This document shows, one piece after another, positions 27,749 through 35,815 of a DNA stretch of 64,000 bases. Each line of letters starts with the position of its first letter. The first letter of the stretch is position 1. The DNA is taken from IMG/VR virus record IMGVR_UViG_3300042565_001021, positions 1 to 64,000 of that record; one strand, 5' to 3'. Under the pieces are notes generated by a model. That model was not told where the DNA came from. It searched no databases and was given only the letters and a program-made list of their open reading frames with translations. A program made the translations under genes and the position numbers. This stretch comes from a virus.

Positions 27749-28209
27749 TATTTTATTTCCCGTCGAATAATAGTCCAATCACTAAACTTCAAGTTGAGTA
27801 AAGTCTCAAACTGAGTCGCTTCTCCTACCTGCTGAAACATAAACGTAGATCTAAGCAAATCACCGTTAAGTGATTCTCCTTCGGGGTATTGTTTTATTTT
27901 TCCATTTATTTCAAAGTAGGCATAAGAATTTTCAATTTGCATTAGTTTATACGGTTGAGTAAATGCTGCAACTGATAAAATGTGAGATGGCATCATTGAA
28001 ATCACTGACAAAAACACATAAGATTTACCTATGACGGGTTCGTCGGTTTTGTGCAGCAATAAAAAAGCCTGTAGGTTTTTATAGTCAGTTAACTCTTCGA
28101 ATAGCTCTGGGGTCTTTAATATTTCTTGTCGTAAATCTTCTTCTTGCTGTTCCCACAAGTTAACCACTTCATATTCAAAGGGTCCCGACGTAAATTCTTT
28201 AGATAGCAT
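27748..28209 (-). CDS. hypothetical protein sharing the MLSKEF start
   Basis: 153 residues, beginning MLSKEFTSGPFEYEV. Its first six residues equal those of the following gene, suggesting a shared or duplicated targeting peptide, but no cleavage-type Glu follows in the same place. The rest is mixed and unrecognised. The start lies 11 bases inside the end of the nucleotidyltransferase-like gene. Confidence 0.65.
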   Translation of the reverse strand: MLSKEFTSGPFEYEVVNLWEQQEEDLRQEILKTPELFEELTDYKNLQAFLLLHKTDEPVIGKSYVFLSVISMMPSHILSVAAFTQPYKLMQIENSYAYFEINGKIKQYPEGESLNGDLLRSTFMFQQVGEATQFETLLNLKFSDWTIIRREIK

Positions 28210-29779
28210 TGCGACGCACCGTCCTCATTGCCTTATCTACGCTTTCAGTAATCTCTGCCCTAGCAACATCTACGAACGGCTGTAGCTTCTTCATATACTC
28301 AGCTACGGCTCGCATATTGCCTTCTCTGGCATACTTTAGCATCTCTGCTGTTAGCCCTGCTACTTCCTTCTTTACCTGCTCTGGGGTCATTTCTCCAAAG
28401 CCAGGAACGATGGTTTCATCTAGTCCGTTTCCTTCGCTGCTGTCTATAGCTTGTAGCTGTTGCTTCATCTTAACTGCTGCTTTAGCAAGTGAGCTGATCT
28501 TAGGATCTGGGTTGTCTAAGTTTTGTTCGCTAACACCTTCGTTAATCTTAGATTCCTCGACCGTAGCTAACTTGTCGTAGTAGCCTGGATCTTCTTTGAT
28601 ATGGTCTAAGGCGATCTCAGTAGCAACTTTTTCATCGGAAGTATGTTCTTGCTCAACAGCAATTCCTTTTCGCAATTGTTCGATGATTTGTTTAACAGGA
28701 AGCTTATGTAAGTTAGCTAGTTCCATCGGTGACAGTGTAGGAACGTCTAATACATTCTCAGAAAAAACCCGCTGGGAGTTAGCAATCGACGCTTTGTCTC
28801 GAGCACGTAGTTCTATTTCACCCTGTAGCTTCCTAATATTTAATTTGATTGCGTCTAAGCTATTGTAGTCACGACGATCAAACGCTTTCTTTAGTTGCTG
28901 CTTTAGGCGAGCCATCTCTTGCGAGTTTGTTTCTTCAGTAAACACATTGTCTCCGGTTGACGTGCGACCCTTCTTCATCAATGTAGTTCCTGGTTGCGGT
29001 GCCTTCGGCGCAAATATCGGGCGCACTTCCCAATCTTGGTCTTTTGCTGTGCTTGCTAGTCCTCCGTATTCTCCTTTAGGCATAGTTAACCTACGAACGC
29101 CTTTCTTGTCGAATCCTGCGTAATGTGAAGGATTTGGGTCTATTGCTACTTCGGTGACTGTACTTTCTAACCGAGCCTTCATTATGTTGAATACATTATT
29201 GTCAAACTTACCAAACAAGTCGGTTACAATTTTACGCTGAGTTGCTAAGTCTGCTCCGGCGAATTGCGCACGGATCTCAGACGCGCTTCTAGCTGGCTTA
29301 CCTAGCACTGTAAAATCAAATGTAGGGACAGTCATCATGTAACCGTGCTTGTCCAATGTTTCACAGCTCTGTAGGTTTGTGAATTTTTGGAAGTAGCTTG
29401 GGCTACCGTCCTTCTTTGGCTTAAACTGAAAGCGAGGATCTTCCGCCATATCCTTTTCGCTAACCGCAAACAGTAATATGGTGCTCTTTGCGTCGAACTG
29501 TGCTACGAGCCCAGGCGCTCTGTATGGTTGTGAATCCAGTATAACTCTGTCAGTATCGACGCCAGTTAAGGCCCACATCTTCGCTTTTTCAACAAAATTG
29601 AACGGTGATTTAGGCATTTCTACCTTGTCGCTTGTAACGATGTAAACGTTGTCTTTGCCAAACTTCTGACAGAGGTGGTTATAAACTTGCGAATGCCCTT
29701 TGTGCGGTGGCTGAAATCTCCCCGGAAGTATTACTTTCACTTGTTTTTGCGTTCCTTCAAAGAGATCGTACACGAACAT
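28199..29779 (-). CDS. NMN adenylyltransferase-like protein, probably packaged
   Basis: 526 residues. The N-terminal domain (about 15-195) has the nucleotidyltransferase signature GRFQPPHKGHSQVY with the HxGH motif (H-K-G-H) and a later SASEIRAQF corresponding to the second ATP-binding motif of NadM/NMNAT enzymes, which make NAD from NMN and ATP. The C-terminal 300 residues are charged, helical and virion-like. The start MFVYDLFEG resembles a capsid-targeting peptide (cut after FE). ATG 29779 is chosen for TAGGAA 6 bases upstream. A late box lies at 29801-29808. Confidence 0.75.
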   Translation of the reverse strand: MFVYDLFEGTQKQVKVILPGRFQPPHKGHSQVYNHLCQKFGKDNVYIVTSDKVEMPKSPFNFVEKAKMWALTGVDTDRVILDSQPYRAPGLVAQFDAKSTILLFAVSEKDMAEDPRFQFKPKKDGSPSYFQKFTNLQSCETLDKHGYMMTVPTFDFTVLGKPARSASEIRAQFAGADLATQRKIVTDLFGKFDNNVFNIMKARLESTVTEVAIDPNPSHYAGFDKKGVRRLTMPKGEYGGLASTAKDQDWEVRPIFAPKAPQPGTTLMKKGRTSTGDNVFTEETNSQEMARLKQQLKKAFDRRDYNSLDAIKLNIRKLQGEIELRARDKASIANSQRVFSENVLDVPTLSPMELANLHKLPVKQIIEQLRKGIAVEQEHTSDEKVATEIALDHIKEDPGYYDKLATVEESKINEGVSEQNLDNPDPKISSLAKAAVKMKQQLQAIDSSEGNGLDETIVPGFGEMTPEQVKKEVAGLTAEMLKYAREGNMRAVAEYMKKLQPFVDVARAEITESVDKAMRTVRRNAI

Positions 29780-29800
29780 ATGGTTTCCTAACAATATTAG

Positions 29801-29808
29801 TATTTATG
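29801..29808 (-). promoter_or_regulatory. late-type promoter box for 28199-29779
   Basis: CATAAATA in GCATAAATACTAA, 21 bases before the ATG, directly downstream of the strong hairpin at 29817-29842. Confidence 0.6.
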
Positions 29809-29816
29809 CGATCGTG

Positions 29817-29842
29817 ACAATGCCCGACGAATCGGGCATTGT
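29817..29842 (-). terminator. strong UUCG-loop hairpin after the tRNA-like gene
   Basis: Perfect 11-bp stem ACAATGCCCGA / TCGGGCATTGT; on the minus strand the loop is TTCG, the very stable tetraloop frequent at T4 transcript ends. No U-run follows, so it may be a processing or stability element as much as a terminator. Confidence 0.6.
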
Positions 29843-29880
29843 GTTGTATTACAGGCCTTTAGCTTCAAGCATTGCTGCTC

Positions 29881-29952
29881 GCTGCTCGGCGGGAATCGAA
29901 CCCGCTGCCTTGAGTTTTAGAAGCTCTTGCTCGACCAATCAGCTTCGAGCGC
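29881..29952 (-). tRNA. tRNA-like RNA, possibly degenerate (CUA or UCU anticodon)
   Basis: The T arm is perfect (GCGGG, TTCGATT, CCCGC). A D-arm-like GCTG...GAGC with GG in its loop and acceptor 3' strand CGAGCAG follow in tRNA order, total 72 bases. With standard arm lengths the anticodon loop TTCTAAA gives CUA (reads UAG); shifting by one gives UCU (Arg). Faults: only 3 pairs in the anticodon stem, U8 is A, and two acceptor pairs fail because the 5' strand reads CTG-CG-CTCG; without the extra CG it would pair perfectly. No CCA is encoded. It has its own promoter and a downstream hairpin. Confidence 0.55.
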
Positions 29953-29963
29953 AGTATGTGTAT

Positions 29964-29992
29964 ATAGTAGCACCTTTATTCGTCGTTGTCAA
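29964..29992 (-). promoter_or_regulatory. sigma70-like promoter of the tRNA-like gene
   Basis: Consensus TTGACA (29987-29992), 17-bp spacer, TACTAT (29964-29969), 11 bases before the tRNA-like sequence. The -35 box overlaps the stop of the upstream gene. Confidence 0.65.
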
Positions 29993-30804
29993 CCAGTTTG
30001 GGAAGAAACTTGCGGGCCCGAAATCAAGCTCAAATCCCCTTGAAATTCATGGGTTCCCGAATGATTTAAAAGCACCCTCGAGTCACACCATATATCATAT
30101 CCTAAGGCCGAAGCACGTCTACAGAATGCCCAGTCTTCACTCAAGTAGTGGCCTTTTTCGTCTATATATGGATCAAAGATAGCATACATGTGAGGTTCAT
30201 ATTCTTTACCTAGCCCAACATCATCTACATATTTTGATTTTGGATGTGCTTCGATGAGCTTCTCGTACACGTCTCGTTTAAACATAAGGAACCCAGTGGC
30301 TGCTGTATCAACTGTAAATAGTGGTCCATGTAACTTCGTCTGTGGCTTCAGATTAATGTTGTATTGTATTGGGTATGCCTTCTTGGGATAGGCTCCGGAG
30401 ATGATATCTTTGTCAGCTGCCATCATTTGAAAGATAGAGTTCGAGTCAAACCTAATGTCGGCGTCGATAAACATGTAATGAGTAGCAGCCGAGTTTGCCC
30501 TCATCTTTGCCATTAAATTGTTGCGGCCCCTAGGGATCAATGACTCGTTGCTCATTGTATCCATCGACCAGTTTAACCCGACCTGCCTTGCTAGTAGAGT
30601 GAATTTTATGATGCTAGTCATCGTAGATTCGAGAACTAGTCCTCCGTAGCAAGGTATTGATATGTGTAGGTGTGCCTTAGTAAAATCGTACGGAACGCCC
30701 TCTGCGGGAGGAGATTCTTTAGCTTGCTGTTCTTGTATTGCTTTAATCTCTCTGACTAAGTCAGTATGAGTCTTTTCGGTTGCGTTAATTTTATGATCAG
30801 CCAC
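29989..30804 (-). CDS. GT-A type glycosyltransferase-like protein
   Basis: 271 residues. After a charged N-terminal helix the domain shows ISIPCYGG, LIPRGRNNLMAKM, a DxD-type metal site in FIDADIRFD, and LSEDWAFCRRASALGYDIW near the C-terminus, a pattern of family-2-like glycosyltransferases. It probably transfers sugar to a phage product; the acceptor is unknown. The start is GTG with AAAGG upstream. It lies among virion genes, so a virion glycoprotein is possible. Confidence 0.7.
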   Translation of the reverse strand: MADHKINATEKTHTDLVREIKAIQEQQAKESPPAEGVPYDFTKAHLHISIPCYGGLVLESTMTSIIKFTLLARQVGLNWSMDTMSNESLIPRGRNNLMAKMRANSAATHYMFIDADIRFDSNSIFQMMAADKDIISGAYPKKAYPIQYNINLKPQTKLHGPLFTVDTAATGFLMFKRDVYEKLIEAHPKSKYVDDVGLGKEYEPHMYAIFDPYIDEKGHYLSEDWAFCRRASALGYDIWCDSRVLLNHSGTHEFQGDLSLISGPQVSSQTG

Positions 30805-30815
30805 GAATGAACCTT

Positions 30816-31181
30816 TTAGTTGTGTGTTAGTAATACTCTGTTTATTTCGCCAGCTGTAAAGTCTGTCACTTTAGAGCGGATCCATACATGCTGACCAGCA
30901 AAGTTTTCTACTACTGCTCCGTCAGTTACTGGAGTAATTGCGTCACCGTACGATGTGATATCGTACCAGTCATCCTCAGTCGGAGTAGTTGCTAACGACC
31001 CTTGAATTACAACGGTGCCGACGAAGTTGTTTACTGTAGTGAATTGAACAGTATGTAACGGGCTAGTTTGCCCATGGTAACCGCATCCTTTAGCTTTTTC
31101 ACTGAGAAGAGGTAAGATGACGCTAATTCCAACATCGGAAACATTTACAGAGTCAATCAATACAGTTGATTGATTTGCCAT
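30816..31181 (-). CDS. small beta-rich virion-like protein
   Basis: 121 residues, beta-rich (VQFTTVNNFVGTVVIQGSLA, FAGQHVWIRSKVTDF), resembling a jelly-roll or Ig-like decoration domain, though no family is identified. The ATG overlaps the stop of a 56-residue upstream gene by one base, indicating coupled translation. Confidence 0.65.
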   Translation of the reverse strand: MANQSTVLIDSVNVSDVGISVILPLLSEKAKGCGYHGQTSPLHTVQFTTVNNFVGTVVIQGSLATTPTEDDWYDITSYGDAITPVTDGAVVENFAGQHVWIRSKVTDFTAGEINRVLLTHN

Positions 31182-31351
31182 TACTCTGGTTCCCTGTGAC
31201 CTTCAACAACTACTCCTTCGCCTACTAGTTCGGCGGCTACAGTTTCTAGAGTGGAAATCAATTCGCTATCAATGATAGTAGATGTTTTTGTGTCATCTTT
31301 AACCAACCTGCTTAATGTAATTATAATCTTTTCTTCAACTAGCTTTGCCAT
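31181..31351 (-). CDS. small hypothetical protein (56 residues)
   Basis: A short gene encoding MAKLVEEKIIITLSRLVKDD... to EGHREPE. ATG 31351 has AAGGAG 5 bases upstream and late box CATAAATA at 31368-31375; the stop overlaps the next ATG (TAATG). These signals make it convincing despite its size. No function recognised. Confidence 0.75.
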   Translation of the reverse strand: MAKLVEEKIIITLSRLVKDDTKTSTIIDSELISTLETVAAELVGEGVVVEGHREPE

Positions 31352-31367
31352 AAAAGCTCCTTTTTAC

Positions 31368-31375
31368 TATTTATG
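31368..31375 (-). promoter_or_regulatory. late-type promoter box for 31181-31351
   Basis: CATAAATA in GCATAAATAGTA, 16 bases before the ATG. Confidence 0.6.
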
Positions 31376-32111
31376 CTGCTAACTCTAGCTTGTTAACTTT
31401 ATGAACAAAGGACGGGCAAACCATAGCCAGGAAAGTAAGCAAAGAAGAATCGTCGACGTAGTAATACCCTTCGAGCCAGGCGTTGCCGCTGTTGTTTAGT
31501 CTTGATCGCAGCCCGTCGGTAAAGTGGAAACCATTCGGGTAGTTTTTAACATAGTTAGTGATTTGCTGCTTTACCTCAGGAGTGTATCTTTTGCTTTTAA
31601 TAGTGACCTTGAACTTATGCTTAGGAGGAGTCTTAGAGTAGATCGTTCCTTCGTTAAGGGAAGCAAGAGTGGATAAGTCGGCGGGCTGCTCTATTCCTTT
31701 AAACAAAGTTCTGCTAAAAGAATTTGATCTCAATAGCTCTTTAATCGGATCTGCTGAGACTGAGAATATCCTAACTCTGTTACCTTCAATGCGAAGTCGC
31801 GTGTTTTCTGCGCTTGCAGCAATCCGTAGAGCAACAATAACGTCTGCCATATCTTCAGCGTAGTCGCCGCCGGCCGTCTTCGGTTCTAACGTGTGATAGT
31901 TAAATCGATATTGTCTTTCTTTTTCGCGCAAGATATCGTCCCTTATCGACTTAATGTAATACGGTCGATTGAATCGAACATGACGCACAAAGTGCGCCAG
32001 CGGCACTTCAAAGTCTGCCCGAAAGAAATACTTGCCGAAATACAACTTCGGAGTCGTAGTTACCTTATCAATCGAGAGCCATTCTTCCCATTGTTCTTTG
32101 CTGAAATCCAT
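31371..32111 (-). CDS. conserved hypothetical protein
   Basis: 246 residues, soluble, mixed alpha/beta, basic in the middle (KFKVTIKSKRYTP). The opening FSKEQWEEWLSIDKVTTTPK and the LEGYYYVDD stretch recall unnamed proteins of T4-like phages. It lies directly downstream of the Clp-like gene and is probably co-transcribed with it. Function unknown. Confidence 0.65.
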   Translation of the reverse strand: MDFSKEQWEEWLSIDKVTTTPKLYFGKYFFRADFEVPLAHFVRHVRFNRPYYIKSIRDDILREKERQYRFNYHTLEPKTAGGDYAEDMADVIVALRIAASAENTRLRIEGNRVRIFSVSADPIKELLRSNSFSRTLFKGIEQPADLSTLASLNEGTIYSKTPPKHKFKVTIKSKRYTPEVKQQITNYVKNYPNGFHFTDGLRSRLNNSGNAWLEGYYYVDDSSLLTFLAMVCPSFVHKVNKLELAA

Positions 32112-32123
32112 TGGTGTTCTTTC

Positions 32124-34418
32124 TTAAGTGATTTGAATAAATCCGTCTTTATCTACCATCGGGTGAACATTACCAGTCATTGGCAACATCTCAGTAACGT
32201 CGAACGTTACTTCTCCATTGACGAAGTCAATAGCAATGCTCGATCCGTTAGGCACCTTGTCGAACAGAATCTTCTTGGACAGCGGCACTTTAATAATAGA
32301 ATTGATCTTACGCGACATTGGTCGTGCACCCATCTTAGAATCGAATCCCTCTGCTGCTAAGTGATCAATGATTGCGTCCGACAGCGTAAGCTTGATGTGC
32401 TTATCAGCAAGTAGCTCGTTCACCTCATGCATGAACTTAACAACTACCTTACGAACACTATCAGGACCAAGATTATTAAACTTACAGATACCATCCAACC
32501 GGTTGCGGAATTCTGGCTTAAAAAACTCTTTAATCGCTTTGTCGTCCTCTCCACTTCGTTGTAGGTCTCGTCCAAAGCCAATAGCGTTCTTCTCATTCTC
32601 GGATGCTCCTAAGTTAGAGGTCATAATAACCATTACGTTCCTTGCGTCAGCTTTCTTGCCGTTGCTTGCTGTAATAGTTCCTTCATCCATTAGTGCGAGC
32701 AGGATGTTAGTAACGTCTGGGTGAGCCTTTTCGATCTCATCAAACAGCAGGATGGAGTTCGGGTTCTTCTCGATCTCGCTAATAAGCAGACCGCCGCCGA
32801 GGCTGCCATCTTCGTAGCCAACGTAGCCCGGAGGAGCGCCGATCAGCTTTGCTACGCTGTGACGTTCTTGGTACTCCGACATATCGAAGCGCAGTAGCTT
32901 CATAGTTAGGTTAGCAGCAAGCAACTTAGCAAGCTCAGTCTTACCAGTTCCCGTTGGGCCTGTAAACAAGAAGCTACCCATTGGCTTGTTAATAGACTTT
33001 AACCCTGCGCGAGCGACATAAATCTTCTCAAGGATCTCATCAACTGCTGCGTCCTGTCCGAACAAGTGCTCTTTAATGTTGGACTCTAGGTCAGATAGTG
33101 AGCTAGCAACATGATCAGCACCGATTTGATCAGCTGGGATCTTAGTCAGCTTACTAATAACGTCGATGATGTTTGCTCGCGTAATCGTAAATGTACCACC
33201 GCGAATACGTTGTTTAGCGCAAGCTGTGTCAATAAGGTCAATGGCCTTATCTGGAAGCTTCTTGTCGGTCTGATAGCGAACACTTAGCTCAACTGCTGCA
33301 TCAATGGCTGCTTCGCTAATCGTTCCTTTGTGGAACTTCTCAAAGTGGCTACGCAGACCACGCAGAATGTCTTTAGCGACATCAACGGTAGGTTCAGTAA
33401 CCGTCATACGATAGAAACGGCGCATTAGGGCGCGATCCTTCTCAAACGACGTGGTGTATTCTTCCCATGTAGTAGAAGCGATGACTTTGATGTTGCCTTT
33501 GCTAAGAGCAGGCTTAATCATGTTAGCGAAATCTACCGAGGATCCGCTGCTACCTGCTCCGGCGCCGCGCATTTGGTGTGCCTCATCAATGAACAGGATG
33601 GTCTTGCCCTTGCTGTCAAGTGCCTTAAGAACATCCTTTAGCTTTTCTTCAAACTCGCCACGATACTTACTACCAGCAAGTAGCGATCCAATGTCTAGGT
33701 TATACACGACGTAGTCGAGCAAGTATTCTGGAACGTTGGCGTCGATAATTTGTAAAGCAAGACCTTCGGCAATAGCTGTCTTACCAACACCGGGGTCACC
33801 TACGAGCAACACGTTGCTCTTGTTGCGCTTGGCAAGAACTTCAGTGATTTCTTCCAGTTCTGCTTCGCGTCCGATAATTGGGTCAATCTTTCCTTCGGAA
33901 GCCTTTTCGTTAAGATTAGTACAATACTCTTCCAGGATGGAATCGGCTCGGGCTGCGGTCGCTTCCTTGTTGCCTTTTGCGTCGTTGTAATGCTTCTGGT
34001 AGAAACTAATTAGATCCCTGCGGTCAAGACCATACTTCGAATAAACGTATTGAGCATAACTGTTGCTCTCGCTTGCCAAGCTGATGAAAACATCGAGTAC
34101 CTGCATAGTGGAACGGCCGCTAAACAATACTTGAGTAAAGGCGCGGTTAAACACACGTTCCAGTGAGTGCGTCTTTTTCGGTACCGAATAATCCGGATCC
34201 TTACTAATCAAGTAATGCTGCAAGCTAAGGTAGTTTGTTAGATCCTGTTGGAGAGCAACAACATCTGCGCCAAAGTTCGCTAGCAGTTGATTGAATGGCT
34301 TGTAGCTAACTAATGCCAATGCCAGGTGTTCGAGAGTCACGTATTCATGATTCTGTACTTTTGCATTTGCAGTTGAATTTGCGACAATGACTTCAATTTC
34401 GGGGTTGGTCTGGATCAT
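32124..34418 (-). CDS. ClpA-like AAA+ unfoldase
   Basis: 764 residues, the size of ClpA (758) and shorter than ClpB. The Clp N-terminal repeat domain covers about 1-145. D1 has Walker A GDPGVGKTAIA and Walker B ILFIDEAHQ; D2 has GPTGTGKTELA and ILLFDEIEKAH. There is no ClpB middle domain. In D2, NAIGFGRD follows NLGASENEK at the place where ClpA carries its ClpP-binding IGL loop, so the tripeptide IGF is present and docking on host ClpP is plausible. It is downstream of dnaJ and has an extra late-type box at 34441-34448. Confidence 0.93.
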   Translation of the reverse strand: MIQTNPEIEVIVANSTANAKVQNHEYVTLEHLALALVSYKPFNQLLANFGADVVALQQDLTNYLSLQHYLISKDPDYSVPKKTHSLERVFNRAFTQVLFSGRSTMQVLDVFISLASESNSYAQYVYSKYGLDRRDLISFYQKHYNDAKGNKEATAARADSILEEYCTNLNEKASEGKIDPIIGREAELEEITEVLAKRNKSNVLLVGDPGVGKTAIAEGLALQIIDANVPEYLLDYVVYNLDIGSLLAGSKYRGEFEEKLKDVLKALDSKGKTILFIDEAHQMRGAGAGSSGSSVDFANMIKPALSKGNIKVIASTTWEEYTTSFEKDRALMRRFYRMTVTEPTVDVAKDILRGLRSHFEKFHKGTISEAAIDAAVELSVRYQTDKKLPDKAIDLIDTACAKQRIRGGTFTITRANIIDVISKLTKIPADQIGADHVASSLSDLESNIKEHLFGQDAAVDEILEKIYVARAGLKSINKPMGSFLFTGPTGTGKTELAKLLAANLTMKLLRFDMSEYQERHSVAKLIGAPPGYVGYEDGSLGGGLLISEIEKNPNSILLFDEIEKAHPDVTNILLALMDEGTITASNGKKADARNVMVIMTSNLGASENEKNAIGFGRDLQRSGEDDKAIKEFFKPEFRNRLDGICKFNNLGPDSVRKVVVKFMHEVNELLADKHIKLTLSDAIIDHLAAEGFDSKMGARPMSRKINSIIKVPLSKKILFDKVPNGSSIAIDFVNGEVTFDVTEMLPMTGNVHPMVDKDGFIQIT

Positions 34419-34440
34419 AATGTCTCCGGGGTTATTAAAA

Positions 34441-34448
34441 TATTTATG
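34441..34448 (-). promoter_or_regulatory. late-type promoter box before clpA-like gene
   Basis: CATAAATA on the minus strand, 22 bases before the ATG, overlapping the end of dnaJ. It would give the unfoldase a late transcript beside the early dnaJ promoter. Confidence 0.5.
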
Positions 34449-35343
34449 GCTGAACTACGTTAGCGTTAACTATCTCTTTAATCTTTTCTAGTTCAGCGTC
34501 TGTTAGGTGCTGCAGAACGTGAACATCGGCTATGGCAATAAGCCTTCCTCTGCCTGGCTCGTTAGTTGAATACAATCCTTGGTTCGATAATCCAAACTTT
34601 GTACCATACTGCGTCCCGGGCGGAATTGTAAGCTTCAAAACTGTTCCATCCAGGCCACGTATTTCTTTCTCACATCCTACTATAGCTTCTAAACAATTTA
34701 CAGTAATCTGGGTCACTAAGTCAATTCCGTACTGCTCAAAGTTTGGATGTGGCCTAAAATGGAATTGGACAAACAGGTCTGCCCTAGGAGCGTCTTTAAC
34801 TGAATGGTCTCCAAGACCGGGATATCTGACAGTTGTGCCGTTTGTTACCCCTCGCGGAATCTTAATCTCGAGGTTCTCTTTCTCGTTCCCAGGCAATGTA
34901 ATGTTTATCGTCTTTGTTTGTTCTTTAAGATTATCGACTAAGTCGAGTTCCATCGAGATTCGAACATCTCGATTCGTCGGTTTCTTATTTTGGTGCTGTT
35001 GTTTAAACTGCGAGAAAGGATCACCACCAGCGCCATTACCTCCGAAGTTGAAACTGAAGCCGAACTGCTTCCTAAGTAGGTCAGCAATATCATCTTCGTT
35101 CATTTGCCTACTTCTGCCGCCTCCGAACCCAGAGTGTCTTGGACCGTATTCTAGCTCTTGGTCATACTCGGCTCGTTTCTGGTCATCAGATAGAATCTGA
35201 TAAGCGGTGTTAATCTCTTGGAACTTAGCAGTATCGCCACCTTTGTCCGGGTGGGTGGTACTTGCCTTTTTCTTATAAGCCTTCTTAATGTCGTGGCTTG
35301 TGGCAGTCTTATCAACTCCCAGAGCTTCGTAATGATTAGTCAT
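34444..35343 (-). CDS. DnaJ/CbpA-type co-chaperone
   Basis: 299 residues, like CbpA (306). J domain 1-70 with HPD at 31-33 (THPDKGGD), a Gly-rich linker (GFGGG), and C-terminal substrate domains with IPRGVTNGTTVRYPGLGD, LTIPPGTQYGTKFGLSNQG and GRGRLI. No zinc-finger repeats, hence CbpA type. It would deliver substrates to host DnaK. It leads an operon with the ClpA-like gene under a sigma70-like promoter; the ATG lies only 8 bases from the -10 box and has no ribosome binding site. Confidence 0.95.
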   Translation of the reverse strand: MTNHYEALGVDKTATSHDIKKAYKKKASTTHPDKGGDTAKFQEINTAYQILSDDQKRAEYDQELEYGPRHSGFGGGRSRQMNEDDIADLLRKQFGFSFNFGGNGAGGDPFSQFKQQHQNKKPTNRDVRISMELDLVDNLKEQTKTINITLPGNEKENLEIKIPRGVTNGTTVRYPGLGDHSVKDAPRADLFVQFHFRPHPNFEQYGIDLVTQITVNCLEAIVGCEKEIRGLDGTVLKLTIPPGTQYGTKFGLSNQGLYSTNEPGRGRLIAIADVHVLQHLTDAELEKIKEIVNANVVQP

Positions 35344-35351
35344 ATGTGATA

Positions 35352-35380
35352 ATTATGCGCTAATTACGCACATAAGTCAA
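35352..35380 (-). promoter_or_regulatory. sigma70-like promoter of dnaJ-clpA, with dyad
   Basis: TTGACT (35375-35380), 17-bp spacer, CATAAT (35352-35357). The spacer contains a near-palindrome around TAATTA (TGCG-TAATTA-GCGCA), a possible operator. The predicted start of transcription falls at the dnaJ ATG, suggesting a leaderless mRNA. Confidence 0.55.
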
Positions 35381-35389
35381 ATATTTTGG

Positions 35390-35815
35390 TTAGACCTTAA
35401 CACCTGGAATATTTGGTAAATCTGGTACTTTTGGAATTGCAGGGATAACAGGAGCAGAAGCTCCGTTTTGCGGTAACTTTTCTTCTCTAGGGTTATGCGT
35501 AGTTGGTCCTTGCGTTACCAGTTTGACTACTACTGGAGCAATCCAGGCAGCAGCATATAGACCGAAATACCCTTCGGTCATCTTACCTATTAACGTAAGC
35601 TCGACCATCATCCAACTAGTTAATGAAAACGCACCCATCATGACAACCGCGGCTTTAGACACATGCCCGTTCTCCATTAGTAGGTCGAGAACGTTAAAGT
35701 CATTATCTGGTCGACGGTGTAAGCTAATGCCAGCAACGACAATCAGCACAACAAAAATACTTAAGGCAATTACCATGCCGTTGGTCTGAGTGAAAAGAGA
35801 AAGAAAGTTTTCCAT
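35390..35815 (-). CDS. candidate holin (three membrane segments)
   Basis: 141 residues. Membrane segments at about 13-31 (GMVIALSIFVVLIVVAGIS), 53-75 (AAVVMMGAFSLTSWMMVELTL) and 84-100, then a Pro-rich soluble tail (APVIPAIPKVPDLPNIPG). It is the last gene of a cassette with both spanins and the endolysin, which makes a holin role likely although the sequence itself is not diagnostic. Confidence 0.6.
   Translation of the reverse strand: MENFLSLFTQTNGMVIALSIFVVLIVVAGISLHRRPDNDFNVLDLLMENGHVSKAAVVMMGAFSLTSWMMVELTLIGKMTEGYFGLYAAAWIAPVVVKLVTQGPTTHNPREEKLPQNGASAPVIPAIPKVPDLPNIPGVKV

Noticed and set aside
29881-29952. Functional amber suppressor used to read the in-frame stop at 18011
   Set aside because: That stop is TAA, which a CUA anticodon would not read; the tRNA-like RNA also has stem defects.
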